Source: Halobacteriovoraceae bacterium
GTDB taxonomy: Bacteria; Bdellovibrionota; Bacteriovoracia; Bacteriovoracales; Bacteriovoracaceae
Assembly (NCBI GenBank): GCA_002715375.1
Contig: PAZA01000043.1
Location: 1 to 32,108, forward strand
Reading direction: 5' to 3'
Length of the DNA: 32,108 nucleotides
The notes under the pieces are model-generated. The model was not told where the DNA came from. It saw only the letters and a list, made by a program, of their open reading frames with translations, and searched no databases. Every line of letters starts with the position of its first letter. The stretch's first letter is position 1. The position numbers were made by a program, and so were the translations under genes. This document shows positions 16,300 to 23,757 of this stretch, piece after piece.

Positions 16300-16914
16300 A
16301 TGCCTGATAACAATAAGACAAAAGAAAAGATTTTGACCGTTACTGAAGCGCTCATTTTAAATGATGGCATTGAAAAAGTTTCTATAAGAAGTATTGCCAA
16401 GCAAGCTTCTGTTAACATTGCCTCAATTAATTATTACTTTTCAAGTAAAAGAGACCTTTTGGCAGAAATACTTAAGCGCAAACTCGATAATTTAAAAGGA
16501 GACCTTTTAAGCTCTCTTGTTGATACCAAAAAATTTGAAACTCAAAACCCCCCTGAATTTATAATTTCTCTTTTTGATTGCTTCTATAAAGAGAAAGAAA
16601 CTTATTTCGGCCACTATAAGATTATATTGGACCCGGATGTTCAAAACTCGTCTAGGCTCGAAGACTGCGAAAAAGAGCTGTATTTCCCCATAGGCCAGGA
16701 GTTACTTCTTAAAAACTTGAACCATTTCTTCCCAAAGATGGAAAAAGCTGAAACAAAAAGAATATCTTTTCATATTTGGGGAATTATTCACCACTCTCTC
16801 TTTCTCATGTCCCAACCTCTGTATCAGACAAATGGAAATTCAGAGGACTTTTCACTAAACTTTGTTAAAACCTCACTTAGACAAACCTCATTGGCCATCC
16901 TAAAAGAGCTATAA
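16300..16914 (+). CDS. TetR/AcrR-family transcriptional regulator
   Basis: A 204-residue regulator with a clear TetR helix-turn-helix: TKEKILTVTEALILNDGIEKVSIRSIAKQASVNIASINYYFSSKRDLLAEIL, the recognition helix being NIASINYYFSSK. The C-terminal two-thirds form a helical ligand-binding domain of no recognised subgroup. It differs clearly from the TetR protein encoded divergently. The ATG is preceded by AGGA at about nine bases. No gene follows at operon distance: the hydrolase gene at 17013 is about 100 bases away and has its own possible promoter. A GC-poor hairpin AAAAGAAG/CTTCTTTT at 16932-16953 could act as a weak terminator after it. Confidence 0.95.
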   Translation: MPDNNKTKEKILTVTEALILNDGIEKVSIRSIAKQASVNIASINYYFSSKRDLLAEILKRKLDNLKGDLLSSLVDTKKFETQNPPEFIISLFDCFYKEKETYFGHYKIILDPDVQNSSRLEDCEKELYFPIGQELLLKNLNHFFPKMEKAETKRISFHIWGIIHHSLFLMSQPLYQTNGNSEDFSLNFVKTSLRQTSLAILKEL

Positions 16915-16959
16915 AACAAAAGAGGGTATAAAAAAGAAGAAAACCCTTCTTTTAAATCC

Positions 16960-16988
16960 TTTAATTTAAAAAACTATTTGAATATAAT
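16960..16988 (+). promoter_or_regulatory. Possible promoter for the exported hydrolase
   Basis: A perfect TATAAT at 16983-16988 has a weak TTTAAT 17 bases upstream. It sits 25 bases before the ATG at 17013. AT-richness makes chance matches likely. Confidence 0.35.
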
Positions 16989-17012
16989 AGATATAAATTT
17001 TGTCAGGAGCAG

Positions 17013-18038
17013 ATGCAAAAGATGGGCTTTATTTCTATTTTAAAGAGAGTCTTAAAATTAAAAGGAATTTTAATTCTACTAATTCTTGTTAATACGCACT
17101 ATTCCTTTGGCCAAAAACTTAAATCTAAAAACATTTCAAAGCTCTATCAAGCCAATAAAGTTATTTTGGGTAAAGAAAAAACCCCGAATTTTTTTTTTAA
17201 AAGCCTAAAGCCTTATAAAATAATCCTAATTCCAGGAGTTCTCTCTGAGTCTTTTTTTAAAGAAGCAAAGCAAAAAATAAAAATCAACTTTATAACCGGT
17301 AATATTTTTGAAGACCATGAAGACTTTTTAAATAAGCATAAAATGGACTATCAAAAGCTTGTTTTGGAGTCAGAAGACACTCCCCTAAAAAATAGTTATA
17401 ATATAGAAAAAGCTATTCTTGCTTCAAAGAAAAAAGTCCTCCTCTTTTCTCACAGTAAAGGGGGACTCGATACTTGGGAAGCCATTAAGAGAAACCCATC
17501 TCTTCTTTCAAAAATTCAAGGGTGGGCAACAGTCCAAGCTCCTTTCCGAGGAAGTGCCGTAGCAGAGTTTTTCGACCGCCATAAACCTACTCAGAATTTA
17601 TCAAAATGGCTCTTCCAATTTCTTGGCGGAAGCCTGGAGGGATTCCAAAGCCTCAGTATCAAAACCCGGGCGCCTTATATGAATGAAATTGAAAACCAAA
17701 AACTGACAAAAGTAATTAATAAAAAGATAACCTTTATTAATTTTGCCTCTGTAATGCCTAATGAAAAGGGATGGGACTCACCTCTAGAGTTTTTTAGGGA
17801 TTATGCCTATTTCAAAAAAGGAAAAAATGACGGTGTCGTACACATTGAAAGTGCTCTTTTGCCAGGAGTCGACTTCATCATTGAACAAAATGTTGACCAC
17901 CTTCTTACAGTTGTCAATTGCAATAAAATAAAGAAGGTTTCTTTCAAAAAAAAGGTATCACTCAAAAAAAGATGGCCCTTTGATAGGGTAAGTCACTTTA
18001 AATCAATCCTTTTAATTTTAACCAGAGCGAAAAAATAG
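17013..18038 (+). CDS. Exported lipase-like alpha/beta hydrolase
   Basis: A 341-residue protein with an N-terminal signal peptide (LKGILILLILVNTHYSFGQ at about 16-34), so it acts in the periplasm or outside. The core reads KIILIPGVLSESFF (oxyanion-hole strand) and then KVLLFSHSKGGLDT with nucleophile S148 in an S-H-S-K-G-G elbow, a variant of G-x-S-x-G seen in lipase and PGAP1-like hydrolases. The context GWATVQAPFRGSAVAEF (where many lipases have a P-x-x-G-S loop) supports this. A likely acid is in KGKNDGVVH and a likely His in NVDHLLTV. Target is unknown; a lipid or ester is plausible. AGGAG lies only three bases before the first ATG and 12 before the second (residue 4), so the exact start is uncertain. 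Confidence 0.82.
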   Translation: MQKMGFISILKRVLKLKGILILLILVNTHYSFGQKLKSKNISKLYQANKVILGKEKTPNFFFKSLKPYKIILIPGVLSESFFKEAKQKIKINFITGNIFEDHEDFLNKHKMDYQKLVLESEDTPLKNSYNIEKAILASKKKVLLFSHSKGGLDTWEAIKRNPSLLSKIQGWATVQAPFRGSAVAEFFDRHKPTQNLSKWLFQFLGGSLEGFQSLSIKTRAPYMNEIENQKLTKVINKKITFINFASVMPNEKGWDSPLEFFRDYAYFKKGKNDGVVHIESALLPGVDFIIEQNVDHLLTVVNCNKIKKVSFKKKVSLKKRWPFDRVSHFKSILLILTRAKK

Positions 18039-18165
18039 TCTGAGATTAAAAGTAAACCTAAAGCTTTTTTAGAATTTTCTTTGCGTTTGACTGGCCTATC
18101 TGGAATGATAGCCCCGAAATGACAATCAAAAAACTCACTTAAATCTAATTAGGGAGTTCATCATT

Positions 18166-18939
18166 ATGAACCTTAGAAGCATTAGAGAAAAAGAAAATAA
18201 ACTTAGAAAAACAATGATTCAAATTGCAAAACTCACCTATTCTAAAGGAATGATTGCCGCCAGTGATGGAAATATGAGTGCCAAAATAGCCGAAAACCGT
18301 TTCCTTGTTACACCCAGTGGACTTTTTAAAGGGTTTTTAGAAGAAAGCGACTTAGTGGTTATAGATCAAAATGGGGACGTTATCGAGGGAAATCATGGGC
18401 CATCTTCCGAACTTATGATGCATTTGAAAGCCTATGAAATGAGAAGTGACATTGAAGCAGTCGTTCATGCTCACCCCCCTGTTATAACTGCGTTTTCAGT
18501 GGCAGGAATTGACTTGACCGAAGCCATTCTACCAGAAACTATTTTTATTTTAGGCGAAATCAAATTTGCCCAATATTCAACGCCCACGACAGAAGATGTT
18601 CCCAAAGCCATTGAAAACCTTATTCGCCAACATGATGCCTTGGTTCTTACAAGACATGGGTCTCTGACGGTAGGAAAGACCCTTGAAGAAGCTTATCAAA
18701 AACTCGAATCCCTTGAGCACACAGCAAAAATTATCAGCGAAGCTGTTAAGCTTAGGGGTGGAAAAATGGTGGCCCCTCTTCCCTCAAATGAAATTGATAA
18801 GCTCTGGGAAATAAACGAAAAGCTAACAGGGAAAAAAAGACCTGGAAAAATAAATGATATTTCAAATGAAGGACCAATATCCCATGAACTGATCGCTAAA
18901 ACTGTTATGGATGTCTTAAAAGAAATGAACTTTCAATAA
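18166..18939 (+). CDS. Class II aldolase/adducin-family protein, L-fuculose-phosphate aldolase-like
   Basis: A 257-residue cytosolic protein. It has SDGNMS at 33-38 and TPSG at 49-52 for phosphate binding, SSE with E82 at the position of the general acid/base, and zinc ligands HAH at 101-103 and H164 in TRHGSLTVG. All residues of the zinc aldolase site are present, so it should be an active aldolase or a close relative such as a ribulose-phosphate epimerase-type or dehydratase member. Family members cleave sugar phosphates to dihydroxyacetone phosphate and an aldehyde. No sugar pathway genes flank it, so the substrate is open. The C-terminal 40 residues extend past the conserved core. GGGAG nine bases before ATG supports the start. 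Confidence 0.9.
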   Translation: MNLRSIREKENKLRKTMIQIAKLTYSKGMIAASDGNMSAKIAENRFLVTPSGLFKGFLEESDLVVIDQNGDVIEGNHGPSSELMMHLKAYEMRSDIEAVVHAHPPVITAFSVAGIDLTEAILPETIFILGEIKFAQYSTPTTEDVPKAIENLIRQHDALVLTRHGSLTVGKTLEEAYQKLESLEHTAKIISEAVKLRGGKMVAPLPSNEIDKLWEINEKLTGKKRPGKINDISNEGPISHELIAKTVMDVLKEMNFQ

Positions 18940-18986
18940 AGTTAAAGCTTGTTTTTTACTAAAGTGAAGATTTTAGCTGTCTTTCA

Positions 18987-19322
18987 TTCAAGGCATGTAC
19001 CTGAAATAAAAGATATATAAAAGATATCAAAAAGGTCATTGCCCAAGAAGAAAAAACCCTTATTACCTCTACCAATAGGTCCTCCATAGGCCATACGATG
19101 GGCCTTGGTGCTGCCATAGAGCTTGTTTTTTCTTTGCTTGCTTTGAAAGTGCAAAAACATTCTCCAACCATTGACTTAGAGAATCAAGACCCTGAATTTG
19201 ATATCAGCTGCTCTTTCAATCAAAGTCTGCCTTTTAATTCAGGGCTTGCCCACACTAATTCCTTTGGTTTTGGGGCACCAACACTTAGAGCAAGTCGGCT
19301 GTCTAACTTTTGTCTACCATAG
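18987..19322 (+). pseudogene. Decayed C-terminal remnant of a beta-ketoacyl-ACP synthase (KAS/FabF-type)
   Basis: The reading frame from 19005 translates to KRYIKDIKKVIAQEEK, then ITSTNRSSIGHTMGLGAA, LVFSLLALKVQKHSPTIDL and LAHTNSFGFGAPT. These align with the end of FabF: the STKS-x-x-GH-x-LGAAG active-site His segment, the LA-x-PPT-x-NL segment and the closing NSFGFGGTN. About 100 of roughly 410 residues remain. The frame is broken upstream by a TGA at 19002; the same frame before it reads FKACT, resembling the AHGT active-site motif. At the end, GGGG at about 19272-19275 shifts GGTN out of frame. There is no room for the N-terminal 300 residues before the aldolase stop at 18939. The ORF track shows only 19098-19322 and an opposite-strand shadow. 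It directly precedes fabZ, as an intact fatty-acid gene might. Confidence 0.8.
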
Positions 19323-19431
19323 AGGACCCACAAATAACACACTTTGCTATCTTTAAGTCTTTCCTCTTCATGGCCACTTAACTAGACTTAGGTCCGTCAG
19401 CCAAATTTACTTGAAAAAGGATAGGACTTTT

Positions 19432-19890
19432 ATGACTGAAGAAACACAAAAAGAGGTTTTAGATACCCTTTACCATAGACCACCCTACCTTCAAATCGAA
19501 AGTTATGAACAAATTGAAGGGGAAACCATCACTGTTAAGAAAACTCTATGGCCAGATACTTTTTACTTCAAAGGACACTTTCCTGGAGCTCCTGTTGTTC
19601 CAGGTGCTATGATGTGTGAGATGATTTTTCAAACATCTTGCCTTCTTCTCACAAAACTTCACCCAGAAGATGAAAAGAAAGGGATGGCCATAGGAGTTTT
19701 GACTAAAATTAGAGAAGCAAAATTCAGGTCTTTTTTACGCCCACACGACAAAATAACCATAAAAGTTAAAGTCGTTTCAAAAGTTGGAGATCACTTTCAA
19801 ATGGAAGGACAGATATCCAAAGATGACAAAACAATCGCCTTAGTAAAATTTAACTGTTCTAATATTGAGTCATCCTCACTCCTTCACTAA
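19432..19890 (+). CDS. FabZ-like 3-hydroxyacyl-ACP dehydratase, hot-dog fold
   Basis: A 152-residue protein with the FabZ pattern: LYHRPPYLQIES near residues 13-24 (equivalent of PHR-x-PFLLVD), catalytic H49 in KGHFPGAPVVPGAMMCE and catalytic E63 in the same motif, then the strand AKFRSFLRPHDKI. It would dehydrate 3-hydroxyacyl-ACP in fatty-acid or polyketide-like synthesis. The track begins at a TTG (19411), but ATG at 19432 has AGGATAGGA at ideal distance and gives the standard FabZ length, so I use it. It is not next to lpx genes as housekeeping fabZ often is, and it follows a dead KAS gene, so it may be a leftover of an accessory fatty-acid locus that still works. Confidence 0.88.
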   Translation: MTEETQKEVLDTLYHRPPYLQIESYEQIEGETITVKKTLWPDTFYFKGHFPGAPVVPGAMMCEMIFQTSCLLLTKLHPEDEKKGMAIGVLTKIREAKFRSFLRPHDKITIKVKVVSKVGDHFQMEGQISKDDKTIALVKFNCSNIESSSLLH

Positions 19891-19899
19891 AAAAATTAA

Positions 19900-19921
19900 A
19901 GGCCCTTTAATTTAAGGGCCT
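19900..19921 (-). terminator. Bidirectional terminator between fabZ-like and FecR-domain genes
   Basis: AGGCCCTT and AAGGGCCT form a perfect 8-bp stem with a six-base loop. On the minus strand it is followed by TTTAATTTTTTT, a good U-tract for the FecR-domain gene, whose stop codon lies inside the hairpin. On the plus strand it is followed by the weaker ATTCCTTTT, 9 bases after the fabZ-like stop. Confidence 0.85.
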
Positions 19922-20824
19922 ATTCCTTTTATGAAACTCATCTTGCTTTAAAACTCTTTCCATCTCTTTTATGGAAGCCTCTAAGGGGTCCACCTTTCCA
20001 GGTTTCCCTTGTTTTTGTAGGTCTTTAGTTGAATAAATAAAAGAACCTACCTCAAAGCCCCTTTTTTTGGATTGCTTCCCCGAAGGCTTATCAGATGCAG
20101 GCAAACGGCCAACTGAAACTTGGGGTCTTTTCTTAAAAAAAGAAGCCAATTCATAAAGAAAGAGTTTTCCCCCATCAACCCTTGGGGTTAAAAGAAGCTT
20201 AAAGACCTTTCTTGGAATCATACCTCTCAAAGGTGCTCTTAAAAGGTTTCCCGATCCATTATGGTAAAAAACCATACTTTCTTTATGCTTCAAAACAAAA
20301 GGCTTCCTCCCCATTTCACTAAATAAGTTTAACTTCACTTTTCCTCTAAAAACTATAATTTGGGTTCTAAAAAAGTTTTTATAGGGAAAAACTCTTACAA
20401 GAAAGTCACTCCCTTTGTACTCAACATCCAAAGCCGAAGTTCTTATTAAAGAATTCACGGAGCTCTTTTGATGATAAGAAGCAACCCTAACGACCCCCTT
20501 ATAGAGTCTAAAAAAACTCTTTGCCTCCATAGAAACAAAGGAATCAATTCGAAAAAAGGTTTCAGGACCCATGTAAATTAAAGAATTATCGATAAAAAAG
20601 GCTTTCAAAGCACTAAGAGAAGTTTCCAAACGATCCCCTGTAAAAAGGGGGGATTTCACTTTAAGGGGCTTACCATGACCTAACTTATTAACCTTACCAA
20701 CAACCTCTGCTACAAACCCCACTGGTTTACTGGGTAGATTTGCACAAATACCTTGGGGAACAGATGTCAGGATAGACGATGTAAATAAAAACAATTTAAC
20801 CATATTTTTAAAGCGCAACCTCAT
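19907..20824 (-). CDS. Exported FecR-domain protein
   Basis: A 305-residue protein with a signal peptide (MVKLFLFTSSILTSVPQGICA at about 8-28). Residues about 37-165 match a FecR domain as found in stand-alone secreted proteins: EVVGKVNKLG, then LFTGDRLETSLSALKAFFIDNSLIYMGPETFFRI and RLYKGVVRVAS, with the typical V-x-G-x-V, G-D-x-L-x-T and D-x-S segments. No transmembrane anchor or sigma-factor gene is near, so it is probably not a classical iron-signalling FecR but a periplasmic or surface protein. The C-terminal 100 residues are basic and low-complexity (SDKPSGKQSKKRG) and probably flexible. AAAGGAAAG about eight bases before ATG supports the start. It diverges from the caspase-like gene. 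Confidence 0.8.
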   Translation of the reverse strand: MRLRFKNMVKLFLFTSSILTSVPQGICANLPSKPVGFVAEVVGKVNKLGHGKPLKVKSPLFTGDRLETSLSALKAFFIDNSLIYMGPETFFRIDSFVSMEAKSFFRLYKGVVRVASYHQKSSVNSLIRTSALDVEYKGSDFLVRVFPYKNFFRTQIIVFRGKVKLNLFSEMGRKPFVLKHKESMVFYHNGSGNLLRAPLRGMIPRKVFKLLLTPRVDGGKLFLYELASFFKKRPQVSVGRLPASDKPSGKQSKKRGFEVGSFIYSTKDLQKQGKPGKVDPLEASIKEMERVLKQDEFHKRNRPLN

Positions 20825-21088
20825 TGTAAAACTTTCCTTTTAAAAAGGTTCATTCTAGTCCTCTATATATGAAAAAAAGTAAGCTAAGCCTGATTTTGTG
20901 GTTTTTCTTTATCGTCCTTGATAAAACTTTCCTTGAAGAATTCTCCTCAAAAAATTGAGTTTTTGAGACCTGAAAAAGTGATGAAACTGAGGCTTGACTA
21001 AAAAACTTTAATACAAAAACCCAGTGCTTTTTTCGAATGTGCTCCGGTTTTACATGAAGAAACATTTTTCAACTGAGGCAATACCATT

Positions 21089-22558
21089 ATGAAAAAAAGC
21101 AAGAAAGAAACGTCATCTTCAAAAAGCTTAATAGCTTCAACTGCAAGAACTTATGCCTTTAAATCCATTCTTCTTTTTGCAACACTTTTTATGGTGTTTC
21201 CAATATCTTCATCTTTTTCATATTACGGTCGCTATGCAACAGAAGCAAAGCTGACTTTTAAAGCAGAAGTCGAGTTTTTCTCAAAAAAAAGAGTCACGTT
21301 AAAACTAGTTAAATCAGATAAAAGATTAAATAGACATATTCATAAGGTCATTAAGAAGCAGGTAGAACACCTCATGGGTTACTTCCAAAGCAGCTCTGTA
21401 GGTAAAATTATTGGATCGAAAGGCTCTCCTGGTGAAGAATTCACGATAGACACTTTATCGGTAAAAAAAAGCAGATCAAAAAATAACTGGGTTTTAACCT
21501 ATTTTTTTGACGGCAAAGCCGCCTTTGAAAAAAAGGTTTTTGGTTCGAAAAAATCGATTCAAATTCCCCTCCGTCTTCCAAAAAACCCAAAAACAATTTA
21601 TAAATTATCTAAAAAAGGAACAAAAACTCCCTGCACAGATGAAGAATATAATTCCCAAGAAGACTTTTTTTACTTTTGGGACATCTATAAAAAGGGGTGT
21701 CCTTTAAAGAAAGATTTTAAAAATGTTCCTCTTATAACCGCATCTTTAAAACCTCTTAAAAACACCAGGTGGAGTTATCCAGAGTATGACAAAATCTATG
21801 GTGACAATGGAAATGGACGAGACTTAATTATATACACATTTTTCGGCTATATGGATTCCCTGAAAGACACGGATAGACCAAATAGAAAAGATGAATCGTA
21901 TCAGGCTTATCAAAAGGTGAAAAAAACGCTTATTAAAAGAGGAATGAAAGTAGTAAGGCAGGAAGATTCTTTTCGAATATACCCAGAGGATGTCCCTTAT
22001 TCAAAGCGCTTCAGTGAAAATGAAGACTTTGATATTTATGATGGGGCGAACTATATTTCAACATTATCCAAAAAGATACGTTTTCGTGGAAAGTCAATAA
22101 ACCTTAAGATCAACCTCATTTTGGCAGATACAGATATTAACTCAGAAGATGAAACATTTCATCATTATTACGAAAAGGCCTTAAGAAATGCAGATATCAT
22201 TGAATATGAGGGTCATTCAGGCCTAGGCGCCAATTTAAGTCTTAAGAAATTAGACATAAAAAGGCTCAATAAAAAGAAATATCAACTCTACTTCTTTAAC
22301 GCTTGTAGTACTTATAAGTACTTTAATAACGAGTACTTAAAGGCAAAAGGTGGGTCTGAGAACTTAGATATTATACTTTCTGGTCTTCCAACTTATGGAG
22401 ACAGCGCATCAAACAATTCACTTGCATTTTTAGAGACTTTTTTAGAAGCTAAGTCTTTAACTTTTCAGACAATTGTCTCAAGGATCGAAGACTCAAGTGA
22501 TGGTGGGCCTTATCTCTACAGTGTTGTAGGAGACCACGATAACACTTGGAAACCCTAG
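21089..22558 (+). CDS. Exported protein with caspase-like (clan CD) His/Cys signature
   Basis: A 489-residue protein with a long basic N-terminus and a hydrophobic segment (SILLFATLFMVFPISSSFSYY at about 26-46) fitting a signal peptide. I do not recognise a named family. The C-terminal half carries ADIIEYEGHSGLGANLS (H376) and, about 30 residues on, YQLYFFNACSTYKYF (C406): hydrophobic strand then H-S/G, and hydrophobic strand then A-C, which is the dyad arrangement of clan CD cysteine peptidases such as caspases, gingipains and clostripain. The earlier segment RDLIIYTFFGYMDS could be the first strand of that fold. The N-terminal half (about 50-220) is a separate Lys-rich domain. Peptidase function is inference. 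GAGG ten bases before ATG supports the start. A secreted trypsin-like gene follows. Confidence 0.6.
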   Translation: MKKSKKETSSSKSLIASTARTYAFKSILLFATLFMVFPISSSFSYYGRYATEAKLTFKAEVEFFSKKRVTLKLVKSDKRLNRHIHKVIKKQVEHLMGYFQSSSVGKIIGSKGSPGEEFTIDTLSVKKSRSKNNWVLTYFFDGKAAFEKKVFGSKKSIQIPLRLPKNPKTIYKLSKKGTKTPCTDEEYNSQEDFFYFWDIYKKGCPLKKDFKNVPLITASLKPLKNTRWSYPEYDKIYGDNGNGRDLIIYTFFGYMDSLKDTDRPNRKDESYQAYQKVKKTLIKRGMKVVRQEDSFRIYPEDVPYSKRFSENEDFDIYDGANYISTLSKKIRFRGKSINLKINLILADTDINSEDETFHHYYEKALRNADIIEYEGHSGLGANLSLKKLDIKRLNKKKYQLYFFNACSTYKYFNNEYLKAKGGSENLDIILSGLPTYGDSASNNSLAFLETFLEAKSLTFQTIVSRIEDSSDGGPYLYSVVGDHDNTWKP

Positions 22559-22656
22559 TTTGAATTTAAATAAAAAGAAATTTTCCTCTAAAGATTACAT
22601 CTTTGAGCTGGTGGAAAAATTTCTTAAAAATTAACTTTATCGAGGACAACAAATTT

Positions 22657-23754
22657 ATGCAAAAACTTGGTCTAAACCTCTATTTTGCCTTTACCCTCTT
22701 ATTTCTGTTTTCTTGTAGCCCTTCTACTCATCAGGAGGATAAGTCAGATATATCCTATGCGGCGTCTAAGATTATGAACGGGCTAAAGGTTGCCCCAGAA
22801 AATTTTCAAGAAGTTGTTGGTGTAGTCTCTAATGATTCGATCATATGCTCAGCAACTGCCGTTAGAAAGAAATTACTCTTCACTTCTGCACACTGTTTTA
22901 TAGATTTTGACGAAGTTAGAGTTGAAGATGGTGACTCTGAGCTCTTTGACGAACTCTTTGAAAACCTTGGAGAAGATTATTGCCAATCATACCAAGAATG
23001 CCTTGAGGAATTGGACCATATCGGTTGGAAACCATCAAAAAGACGTTTTTTAGATGACCACATTGATGAAGTTATTAGACTAACTTTAGAAGAAATCACA
23101 ATTCATCAAGGAGTAGGTAACCCTGGCGGTGAAGTAGAGGGAGAGGATATTGTTAAGGAAATCAGTTTTGACCCTGAATGGATTAATTTAATTAAGCTTA
23201 GACTATATGAAACATTTGATGTTCTATCATTTGGTCAGTCCCTTTACCTTAAAAGCTTAACTGAGTATGATGAATATTCTTTTGATTATGCTCAAATTCA
23301 CTTAAAAACAAAAGTAAAAGCCTCTCATATAACCCCAATGTTAAAACAAGAAAAGCTTGAAGAAGGCTTACCTGATGGGAGTAAAATAGTTCTTATTGGA
23401 TTTGGACATCAGCTTCCAACCGAAGGTGATGAAGATGAAAATGAAGATGAAGTTGAAGATGATGCTACCATTGATACCTATGGTGAAAAAATGTATACGA
23501 CTTTGCCCATATCTGGCTTGATAGAAAATGAATCAGGCTCTTTTGTCATTGCTGCAGGAGAAGATGAGGGGGCATGTGAAGGCGACTCAGGTGGAGCTGC
23601 ATACGTGAAGCTTCCAAATGGCAAACTAAAATATATCGGAATCATAACCGCAGGTGCAGACAATTGTGGTGATCACATCATGTGGGACACTGATAGTGGC
23701 TCTATACAAGGTAACACTATTATTAATGTTCAATTAGACCCATCAAGAATTTAA
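22657..23754 (+). CDS. Trypsin-like serine protease, probable lipoprotein
   Basis: A 365-residue S1-family protease. The track begins at a TTG (22603); I choose the ATG at 22657 because it starts a clean lipoprotein signal peptide, MQKLGLNLYFAFTLLFLFSC, with lipidated C20. SKIMNG at 37-42 matches the RIVGG-type activation site, so residues 21-38 are a propeptide. The catalytic triad is H79 in FTSAHC, D210 in SFDYAQIHL and S311 in CEGDSGGAAY. Two insertions stand out: an acidic segment at about 85-175 between His and Asp, and a very acidic stretch at 257-270 (EGDEDENEDEVEDD) that may bind calcium. It should be tethered to a membrane and cleave proteins outside the cytoplasm. It ends three bases from the convergent kinase gene. 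Confidence 0.9.
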   Translation: MQKLGLNLYFAFTLLFLFSCSPSTHQEDKSDISYAASKIMNGLKVAPENFQEVVGVVSNDSIICSATAVRKKLLFTSAHCFIDFDEVRVEDGDSELFDELFENLGEDYCQSYQECLEELDHIGWKPSKRRFLDDHIDEVIRLTLEEITIHQGVGNPGGEVEGEDIVKEISFDPEWINLIKLRLYETFDVLSFGQSLYLKSLTEYDEYSFDYAQIHLKTKVKASHITPMLKQEKLEEGLPDGSKIVLIGFGHQLPTEGDEDENEDEVEDDATIDTYGEKMYTTLPISGLIENESGSFVIAAGEDEGACEGDSGGAAYVKLPNGKLKYIGIITAGADNCGDHIMWDTDSGSIQGNTIINVQLDPSRI

Positions 23755-23757
23755 TTA

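Noticed and set aside
18101-18116. Hairpin CTATC-TGGAAT-GATAG before the aldolase gene as a terminator
   Set aside because: Five-base stem without a T-tract; too weak to call.
18959-19171. 70-residue minus-strand ORF
   Set aside because: Antisense to the KAS remnant, which explains the open frame; no ribosome site or family match.
20850-21065. 71-residue minus-strand ORF between the FecR-domain and caspase-like genes
   Set aside because: Occupies the divergent promoter region, has no recognisable features and no convincing ribosome site.
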